Source: Azadirachta indica (Eukaryota > Streptophyta > Magnoliopsida > Sapindales > Meliaceae). Taken from it: 64,000 nucleotides of DNA. This document shows positions 55,901 to 64,000 of this stretch, one piece after another. How positions within the stretch are numbered: position 1 is the stretch's first letter; each line of letters begins with the position of its first letter. The position numbers were made by a program, and so were the translations under genes. The stretch lies in contig CM040440.1 of NCBI GenBank assembly GCA_022749755.1, positions 2,875,769 to 2,939,768 on the forward strand. The letters are read 5' to 3'. The notes below the pieces were generated by a model. That model had not been told where the DNA came from. It saw only the letters and a list, made by a program, of their open reading frames with translations, and ran no database searches.

Positions 55901-58900
55901 ATCTAAATATTTAATATACAAAAGGCTGAGTTTTTAAAATTAAACTAGCCCTCCTAAACTCTTAACATGTCTGCAAAAATAATTGCAGCTTAAGAATGAC
56001 ACATCTGATTAGTTATTTCTCTCCTTTTTCAATTTCTTCCAAAGAGCAGCCAATAAAGGCTTAAAATGAACTTGGTAAAACTACTATCAATCAAGAACTT
56101 TTCAGGAATTTCTTCATTTGGCCACCACAGGTCATTCTAAGGCAATCTATTATGAATTGCCATGGTATCCTTATCCGTGACTCAAACATTCACTATAAAG
56201 TAATCATTCACCTGTCGCAATCGTGTGAGGAGGTCAAATATATGAGCATAGTTATGCATTACAGTTCCCTGTTGGACATAACTGCAAAGCGAAAAAAAGC
56301 ATAAATATACAAATATTGTGATCACTTTGAATTTGAAAAGCAATAATCTGCAGAAAATAATAATTGATAACAAGATAGAAAACATTTACAATTAGTTGAA
56401 AGGAGGCACAGAAAAGGTCGCTAATTGTCAATTAACAACATCAAATTGAATAAAAACAAAAACAGGCAAGGTAAAGGGTAGCATACGTATTAAATTGTGC
56501 CTGACTTTCACTATGTAATGACTCGTAATAATCTGTTTCTCTGATGTCCAGACTATCCCGCCTCAATGAAACCTGTAGGATGGGGCAGCAGGGGCAGACA
56601 GGTTGTCAAAAAGTTTAGAACTGAGTAGCCAAACTAATATCTCTCAATCTTTGAAGGAGCACTTACGATTCTAGGAGGAAGAGCCAGGTCAGCAGCCCTG
56701 CCCTGTTTAGTGCGTCTTAGAACTATGTTTTTCAAAACCTTGTGCTTTAACAATATCATAGCTCTTCTTCCGTAGTCAAGATTTCCATATGCTTGTATTG
56801 GAGTAGCAACATTCTGACAACAATAATAAATCAAGAGATTTTCCCTCATATATTATATTCTGAAGACAAAAATACACACCCAATACCCAACCCTAAAGAA
56901 CCAAAGGATAAGGAAGAAATTGCAAACTTACTCTATTCCACCAACAAAAATGCCTAACAGAATTATGAGGGCAGTTTGGGCATTTTGTTGAACTGTAAAG
57001 GCATCATGGTCAAAAGGACATAAATAATAATTAAAAAACTGTTAAAACATTCCATAAAAGTAATCCAGGTGAAAATTGCAAAGATAAGTGGAATGCCAAT
57101 GAAAAAAGTAAATACAAACTCAGGTTCCAATAAGACTAATTGATACAGGCAACCATCTTAATGGCCATTACTTAAACAGAGATTCCCTTGTCTAACATGC
57201 ACAAAGTGAGGATGAGGATACAACAGGTAGCAAAAAGAGATCACCATTATCCATTCAACAGTCAAATACACAAATAAAGCAATGTAATAAGTGCAGTTTG
57301 CTTACTTGTTGGCCAATACACACTGGTGGGAAAAGTTCTATCTTGACTATCATGATAGAGGTAAAAATGGTAGCAAAGACTTATATTAACTCACGTTTCA
57401 GGTTGTTTAGTCCAAAGGAAACTTGATTGATCAGAAAAGAAAAGTCAATTTTGAATCCAATTTTGAATGCCGTGAATCCATATCACATGCTTAATTTACT
57501 GAATATATTGATACAGTCAGATAGTCTGCCATAACAACCATCAGAATATGCACGTAGGTATCAACAATCTTGAAACTGAAACCATGCCTGTAATCAAGAA
57601 CCCTGCAGTCACAATCCTTACACAAGTAATACGAGTACGGAGTTATTTGCAGAAAGCGAACCTGTGCAATGTTAACATGATCTTATAAGCAAGGAAATTA
57701 AGTTAGCACATTACAGTCAAATTTTTTGACTTTGGAGTAAACTTACGAGGGAGTAAAGTTCTCCAACACGGTTCTGAAGAGGAGTGCCACTTAAAGCCCA
57801 CTTGTATGAAGACTCTAAAGCAAGAACGGCTTTTGCAGTATTGCTGCGTCTATCTTTTATGAAATGTGCCTAAGTTGGGAAGAAGAAACTACAAATATCA
57901 ATAAAATGATCAATGGCGTACCACCGGTTGACGACATAATAAGACACAGAACATAAAAAGTAGAGCCATTGAAAAGAAAATGAAGATAGAGCTCTGCACT
58001 TAATACTTATTGTTTTTCCAGAAATAAATATAAACAACCATATTCTCACAAGATGTCATTTGACCCGGTGATATTCTTTGAATTAACAATGTATCAAAAT
58101 TGAAGCTAGTACAGATGAGACAGAGGCTCATTCAAACTCACCTCATCCAAAATGATCCTTTGCCAGTTCACAGAGTGCAAAACTGATTTCCCATTGGATG
58201 AGTTCTTTACACCTCCAGCCAGAGAATCCATCTCAAATGATGCTTTCTTCCCATTTTTGTTCCCTGCGTATCCACTGCTTTTGCCTTTAACTGTTTCCTT
58301 ATCTTGATCCAATGTAAAAGACGGAGCTTTCTTTTTCTTCTCCTGTTTAGACTGCTTTTCGGTCCTAACAGCATCAGGCCCACAAAAATATTTCAGATGA
58401 ATGTAGAGCTTCTTCTCATAAAACAACTTCCCACAATATAGGCACTTCTGCTTAGGTGGCATCATGTGTTTCCTGTAGTCAGCCTCTATAATGCTATATG
58501 TTGTTATAACAAAATCATATTCCAATAATTGCTTAGCGCTCCTCTCTCTGTTGGACCCATGATAAACCAGTACTTTGGTGCTTCCTATTGAAGTAAATCG
58601 ATTGATCTCAGATACCCACTGGTTCACAGCAACCACAGGACAAATTACCAGGGTGCCTTTGACTCCAGGAAAACCTGTTGATAAACTCGAGGATGCATCA
58701 AGTTCACTAATTGTTCGGTGAATTTCCCGTTTGGCAAGTACAAGAGCAATCGCTTGAATGGTCTTTCCCATTCCCATCTCGTCTGCAAGGATTCCACCTC
58801 TGATTGCAGATTCTTCTTGTTTCAAAGCCCATGCTAACCATTCCTTTTGGTACCTTAACAAAGGTGTAATCAGATCTGGTGGCTCGTCAGCAGTTTCAGT

Positions 58901-60175
58901 CATTATCTCATTCTGCTGATCCAGAACAACATCATCTTTTTCATGCTCATCAATCCATCTCTCGTTCTCTTCTTCCCAAATTTCCCACAACAATGGTGGA
59001 TCTGTCCCCTTCCTTTTCCTTTTTTCTCGAGATTTCTTCCTCCTGTTCAACCCATTTGCAGCTCCTATTGCCCAGGGTGGCTGTTGCCCATTGCAATCAA
59101 GCTTTGGAGGTTCCACTTTCCCTCCTTTTGTTGCAGGCTCATCATAGAAATTAACAGGAACTTTACTGCTTTTCCATCTGCGGGCAATACTTTTAGTCTT
59201 CAGTCCAAGATCTAAGTCCAGAACCTGTTTCTCATATATTTTGCCTACATTAATAATCAAAATAAGTCTTAATACAAATCCACAACTAGAAGCGACTAAA
59301 ATGCCTTGTTCCAGATGCTTCATCCATTTTCAAAATAAAAATAAGCATTCCAAAAGGTTTAACCCTTTTCCAGCACCATAAACAGTCCATTTATATCAGC
59401 TGATGTCACAGTCTAAAAAATTTAATGCTGGAAATGTAGTTTAAGTAACATTTACCATATTTTTAAAAAAAAAAAAAAACGAGCAGTTCAAGTTAGACCA
59501 TCCAACGATGTCTCAAACAGTGATATGACAGAAAGCTTATACTAACCAAAAGAAAGAAACGATAGCAGAAATAACTTACATTCATTGCTGGAACTACTAC
59601 TATCAGAATCTTCCGAGGGCACATAAAATTCATTGTCAGAAAGATCAATAACACCTTGTTCCTGACTGTCTACCTCGGCAGAGTCATCGTTCTGGCCTTG
59701 TTCATTGCCTGCTTCGTTATTAGACATCATCATTTAAAAAAATGAAACAAAACCCCCAAATGATCACACGCATTAATTCTGATCACTTTCTGTCTCGAAA
59801 GCCAGTCAAAATTCAACCTCAATATTAATTAGCCATTTAAAAAAGGCAAGAGATTCAAACCATATTTCTTGTCTTCAATCAACCAATCGAAACTACAAAT
59901 TTCTTGCGCGCCAAACAATCCACTATACAGACCTTAATCTCACGAAACAAGAATCAAAAACAAAACTAAAGAAACAACAAACCATACACAACGCCAGGAA
60001 ATTCTTTGGCTCCAAGAATTCCCAAAACGCAGCTTCTACAACAAACTTTCCTTTCTACTCCTATTTCTCATAATTAAATTAAAAAAAAAAAGAAAAGAAA
60101 AAATGACAAATAACGGTTCTCAAACTTACCGTCAGCGGAGGATTTGCCGATAATTCGACGAGAGCGGAGCTCCAT
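52918..60175 (-). CDS. RAD16: RAD16-like SNF2 helicase with embedded RING finger
   Basis: Sixteen exons, in transcript order 60130-60175, 59580-59708, 58142-59244, 57747-57869, 57588-57661, 56932-56992, 56667-56813, 56487-56572, 56212-56281, 55174-55299, 54501-54731, 53932-54036, 53698-53850, 53281-53369, 53100-53180 and 52918-52990, give 898 intact residues. Yeast RAD16 works with RAD7 in global-genome nucleotide excision repair; the plant role is inferred. An acidic N-terminus is followed by helicase motifs: Walker A in [12 protein letters not shown] (about residue 203), and DEAH (about 425) split by the exon 3/4 junction. A C2HC-like [13 protein letters not shown]...YFC insert and a Cys-rich CKDCDC...CPNCPH segment follow. 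A C3HC4 RING spans about 644-683 ([21 protein letters not shown]). C-terminal helicase motifs are [23 protein letters not shown] and DRIHRIGQ. It ends MKFLFVT. One intron appears to use a GC donor. The start of exon 2 is the least certain junction. Confidence 0.92.
55672..56053 (+). repeat. Tandem duplication, 191-bp period, in a RAD16 intron
   Basis: Two units, 55672-55862 and 55863-56053, both run from AATTTAATTAGAAACAGC through AATATACAAAAGGCT and AACATGTCTGCAAA to a TTCCAAAG.. CAGCCA end. They differ by scattered substitutions and short indels. They lie in the intron between exons 9 and 10. Confidence 0.92.
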
Positions 60176-61108
60176 TGGCGATAAGGAAGGAATTAGGGTT
60201 TCTAAGTTGGGGGTTTGGGAGCAAAGGGAAGAAAAGGCTTTGTGGTTCTACTTCTAGTTGTAGTCAAAAATACTACTAGAGTGGGCTGGTTTTAGGGAAG
60301 CGTGCGAGAAAAGAATGCGCCCAATGCTGTGTGTGATTTGAGTGCGTGACGATTGGGCGGCGGGAAAGTGATTTTACCTAACAACCCCTGTGCTTTCACC
60401 GTACGTCTTCTTCTTTCGCGGCAATTTTCTTAAGGCACCGCTGTGGTGCATGACTCTGTACCGTACAATTCATATATGTATATATATATATATATATATA
60501 AACTATTATAAAGAAAATTTTATTGATTAAAATTAGTTTTCGCAGGAGAGAGGGAGTCAGAGTCAGGGAGGTATAAAAAAGGAAAGAAAGAAAGTTTTAG
60601 TAGTAAATGTTTTCCTGTAGTAAGTGGCTTGAAGCATTAGTTGGACTTTACCTTAACCTTTAGTAAATTTTATATTTTTTTATTCTTAATTCATTTATAA
60701 ATCAGAGAGTAAAAAATGGAAGCAACTGAATTAAAAAGTCAAAGCACGGAAAGAAACGAGTGAATGTACTTGCCCCAAGTCCACTTGAATCTTGATCATA
60801 TGTAGCTCTGCATGTCCAAGGAAATTAAAATCGTTCTGTTTTGTTTTTCATAGCAGCATTAGAAAACACTGGCCATGCTTCCGATTTTAATGGAGTCATT
60901 TGGAAGAAAAGACGAAACAAAAATAAAATTATTTGATTAATTTAAATTTATTTCCAGCAAAATAACAAAATACAAAAATAATCAAAAGCAAAGCTCTTAT
61001 TATAACAACGGATCAACACTCCCTCGCAATAATAATAACTCGAATTAATTCAAACATCTTTCGCTCTTGGATTTGATTTTGAAAATCGAATTAATAAAAA
61101 TTCTAGCG
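60176..61108. other. RAD16-like promoter and intergenic segment
   Basis: This holds the upstream region of the RAD16-like gene on its left side and the 3' end of the glycine-rich gene on its right. A (TA)n run is at about 60475-60500. No gene is seen. Confidence 0.6.
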
Positions 61109-61930
61109 TTATCTGCCGCCACCCCCACTGCCAGAACCGTTGCCTACTCCCTTACCAGCACCAGCTCCGACTCCAATGCCTATCCCAATTCCAATACCTA
61201 TTCCTCCTCCACGGCCAACACTGCCACCTCCTCCTGCACCTCCACCTACACCACCTCCAGCACCAAATCCACCGCCATGGCCCGAGCCTCCTCCTATTCC
61301 ACCGCCAACACCCCCTCCAGCTCCTCCTCCAGCGGCTCCACCTCCTACGCCCCCACCTGCACCAAATCCACCGCCATGACCTGATCCTCCACCTGCACCA
61401 CCTCCTCCTCCTCCTCCTCCAGCACCACCACCAATTCCACCTCCTGCTCCTACTCCTCCTCCAGCACCAAAGCCTCCACCCTGTCCAGAACCACCACCAA
61501 CCCCACCCCTTCCACCGCCGCCACCTCCAAGACCTCCACCGGCTCCACCACCTACACCTACACCTCCCCCAGCTCCAAAACCTCCTCCATGACCTGAACC
61601 ACCTCCACCGCCACCAAAGCCTCCACCTCCACCTATACCGCCTCCTGCTCCCCCTCCAATGCCTCCACCAGCACCGCCAACAATACCTCCTCCTCCACCT
61701 ACTCCACCTCCTATGCCACCACCACCACGTCCTAGTCCTCCTCTTCCTCTACCAAAACCAGGCCCACGACCACCGAACCGGCCACCGCAGCGTCTAGGAT
61801 TCCATCTACAGTCATCATCGCGCCATCGAGTTTTGTCGAGCTTGTGATCAGCAAGAGCGATTGCGCTCAAATGGAGGGCAATGTAGAGAAAAAGCAGAAT
61901 CAAAGGAAACCATTTTGGAGAGAAATCCAT
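61109..61930 (-). CDS. Secreted glycine-rich protein
   Basis: Single exon, 273 codons. The first ~27 residues form a signal peptide (FPLILLFLYIALHLSAIALA), then a short charged segment (DHKLDKTRWRDDDCRWNPRRC), and then a glycine-rich tract to the end. The tract contains repeated GSGHGGGFGAGGGVG-type units (four clear occurrences, one with GQ for GH) and (G/A/V/I)-rich spacers, ending with GIGIGIGIGVGAGAGKG and a short GSGSGGGGR tail. Such proteins are usually cell-wall structural components. Two Cys near the tract start are the only ones. The opposite strand shows Pro-rich frames that are shadows. Tandem repeats make copy number prone to change. The frame is open throughout. Confidence 0.88.
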   Translation of the reverse strand: MDFSPKWFPLILLFLYIALHLSAIALADHKLDKTRWRDDDCRWNPRRCGGRFGGRGPGFGRGRGGLGRGGGGIGGGVGGGGGIVGGAGGGIGGGAGGGIGGGGGFGGGGGGSGHGGGFGAGGGVGVGGGAGGGLGGGGGGRGGVGGGSGQGGGFGAGGGVGAGGGIGGGAGGGGGGGGAGGGSGHGGGFGAGGGVGGGAAGGGAGGGVGGGIGGGSGHGGGFGAGGGVGGGAGGGGSVGRGGGIGIGIGIGIGVGAGAGKGVGNGSGSGGGGR

Positions 61931-61959
61931 GATCTAAAATGAAATGTTATTTATCAGCT

Positions 61960-63766
61960 CAGCTTACAATTGCTGCCTGTTATTGATCGTTGAAGATTTA
62001 TGTTTATATAGGCTTCATCAACTGGCAAAATCTTCACTGCTCCACCAAGTAGCAATTAATTTGCGCATATCCATTACTTCACGCTGCGCGTGGGAACCGT
62101 TAGGATTGGCGGGAACATTCATTGAGAAAACAAAAGTCAAAATAAAAATGGATAGTATCGTGGTCCGTGGAAGAAATTCATTTTAGTCCCTAAACTTTTG
62201 TAAAATGTTTAATTGACTCAATTAATATGACGTTATATTTCATTTTATCAAAATGATTGTGTTTAGTACCTATTAGCATCCTAGACAGAAATAGTGAACT
62301 ATGTCCAGTGTTTTACTCAAAATTTTAAACTTTTAATTCATCGTCATACATTAAAATCACGAATAAACATATTATTTTCTCATTAAAACATGTATTAGAG
62401 AAAAAATATATCATTTTGTCTTATTAAGAATTTAATAAAAGAATATTAAAAGTTAAAACAACACGAATTAAATATAAATAAAAGATGAAACGTGTTGAAA
62501 TATATACTTGTTGCACGATATTAAACTAATTGAATAAGTAAAATTCGTAAAAAGTTAGGGTTTTAAGTAAAATTTCTTCAATAGTCCGCCAACGACATTT
62601 TTCTTGGGAAATAACATGCATGTACTTTTGATAGTAATAGTATAACATTATAATGTCATGTAGGAAACTACTGTACCAATTATTTCAAATACTTGAAAGT
62701 TAATCATATAAATTGCGTAATTATCTAATAATAATATATTAGTTTATTAAAATAATGAAGTTATACTTATCATTTTATAGAGCAGCACTTACACTCTAAT
62801 TAGCCATGGCCGATGTACATGTAGCGTCTATTGCCCATGCATATACAGGTATAATGCAGTCAACTCGGCCGACACTTAAAATGTTGAATACAACTTAGTC
62901 TACGACCACTAAATGTCTCAAACTAACTGCGTTTAATCCTGCACTCAAATTGGCTGTAGAGTAGACTGCAGAGATTTTTTGATCATCCGACTCTGTAGTT
63001 GCTGTCAATCTGCATACAATAAAATTTTGAGACACGTCCCTTAAGTCCAGCATGGGCACAAGCAACAACTGGTTTTGTGCTGGACTAAACGGGGACAAAA
63101 CGAAGTTGAAGGTATCTTAGGCGAGAAATTATGGAGGAAAAATTAGTAACAGATATTGGTGCAAGTGATGCAGAATGAATTCGAAACTCAATCCTTCATT
63201 TAATTTCGAGAATTGGTTGGAAACAAAATGAACTCATGATCGCAGAGCCAATTTAACAAGGAGATCTGATATGGCTTTCCTCAAATTATTGGCACTGCAA
63301 CCGTCAACAGAAATGGGCAGTTAATATGGCTCTCCTCGTGAAATTTTCATTTTTCAGTTTTCGCTTCCTTCATTAATTTTCATTTGTTCAATTAAGACCG
63401 AAACATTACATAAAGTAGGAGTTTCCAACATACTCAACGTTATTCTAAATCATATGCCCGCGCCACAAATGCTCAAACCATGTTCTCTGGTTTGCTGCAC
63501 AATGCAGTGATCAAAGAGGATTCAGAGGAAAAGGAATGCCACCTTTGGCCAATTGCATTGAATAAACTAGTTTTAAGTTACACAACAATGGAGAAATTGT
63601 TCCTGACTGATAGTAATCTACTAACAATCGACAAAAGAACTCAAAATCACAAAAGATAACAGTAAAATGGCTCGAGTCAGGCCATTACATATCGTCTCTG
63701 CCAGATTAAATCCAAGACTGTCACCCTCTTGTGACACGTTAGCAATTGTGCAGTGCTTCACAGGGG
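61960..63766. other. Intergenic region left of the SKU5-like gene
   Basis: This includes the promoter of the glycine-rich gene, a possible fold-back element at 62181-62571, AT-rich spacer and, at the right end, probably the 3' UTR of the SKU5-like gene. The 67-codon frame at 62895-63098 has no family features and is not called. Confidence 0.5.
62003..62009 (-). promoter_or_regulatory. TATA box of the glycine-rich gene
   Basis: TATATAAA on the minus strand, about 75 bases before the start codon at 61930, the expected distance. Confidence 0.6.
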
Positions 63767-63970
63767 TCAAGTTCGATGCCCCACTGCCCGGCCACATAGA
63801 AGTGCATTGCTTGGGATTAGATACTCATCCCTCCAAGAATTTGCAGGGGAATAGACACGGAGATAAAACTGCTGGCCTAGGTATTGGAGAGCCCAGTTCT
63901 CAGACCTTACATTCCACATTCCCACGTTGTCCAAAGGCATGTAAACTGCAGTCCATGACTTGGGATACAC
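63767..63970 (-). CDS. SKU5-similar multicopper-oxidase-like protein, last exon only
   Basis: The terminal exon, after an acceptor ending at 63971, encodes VYPKSWTAVYMPLDNVGMWN, then VRSENWALQYLGQQFYLRVY, SPANSWRDEY and a short tail ending CGRAVGHRT. This is the C-terminal part of the SKU5/SKS family, ascorbate-oxidase-like proteins of the secretory pathway and cell wall with roles in directional growth; most members lack several copper ligands. The rest of the gene lies beyond the right edge of the window. There is no GPI-anchor tail here, as in many SKS proteins other than SKU5 itself. The frame to the stop codon is clean. Confidence 0.88.
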   Translation of the reverse strand: MYPKSWTAVYMPLDNVGMWNVRSENWALQYLGQQFYLRVYSPANSWRDEYLIPSNALLCGRAVGHRT

Positions 63971-64000
63971 CTGCATTCAGATCAAACATAGCAGCATGAC

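Noticed and set aside
61140..61847. Proline-rich frames on the plus strand
   Set aside because: Complement of the glycine-rich gene (GGN codons read as NCC); the minus strand has a signal peptide, a TATA box and a clean start.

Overview
This is a window of plant nuclear DNA, from a dicot. It has AT-rich intergenic DNA, GT-AG introns, and typical land-plant families: a PLS-class PPR protein, a WRKY factor, a phytepsin with a plant-specific insert, an S-type anion channel, dirigent proteins and an SKU5-like protein. Protein resemblance, mainly of the dirigent genes, makes a woody rosid such as Citrus likely, but that is inference. I built the exon models by hand from splice sites, reading frame and remembered family sequence. 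Nothing was aligned by software.

Layout. 1.8-6.9 kb holds a PPR gene (-) and a dienelactone hydrolase gene (+) that share a 278-bp divergent promoter. 7-14.6 kb is a large AT-rich intergenic region with W-box motifs near its right end, followed by a WRKY6/31/42-type gene (+, 14.7-17.0 kb). A 13-coding-exon phytepsin-type aspartic protease (+) occupies 20.4-26.1 kb. An intronless MAPKKK17/18-type kinase (+) with an ABRE/DRE-like promoter is at 29.6-30.9 kb, and a plastid-type stress-responsive A/B-barrel protein (+) at 32.2-35.1 kb. A SLAH1-type anion channel (-) at 36.0-37.4 kb is followed by transposon remnants (38-40.2 kb) and three tandem dirigent genes or pseudogenes (-, 41.3-44.6 kb). 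A BAP31-like ER protein (-, 45.1-47.1 kb) and the mitochondrial 2-oxoglutarate dehydrogenase E2 (+, 48.7-52.2 kb) are divergent. A 16-exon RAD16-like SNF2/RING helicase (-) spans 52.9-60.2 kb. A secreted glycine-rich protein (-) is at 61.1-61.9 kb, and the last exon of an SKU5-similar multicopper-oxidase-like gene (-) runs to the right edge.

No operon-like or pathway cluster is visible; the genes look like an ordinary plant neighbourhood. What stands out is a set of broken frames. The phytepsin and the SLAH-type channel each have one apparent one-base loss in an otherwise perfect model, and all three dirigent copies are disrupted. Nine other complete models read cleanly. Either recent gene decay or residual assembly indels could explain this. 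Introns and flanks carry several tandem duplications (about 119, 191, 60, 273, 102, 53 and 28 bp), one convincing MITE with a target duplication, a candidate tRNA-derived SINE, and a possible Copia LTR remnant. I found no CRISPR, rRNA or tRNA gene, and nothing I would call a new biological system.
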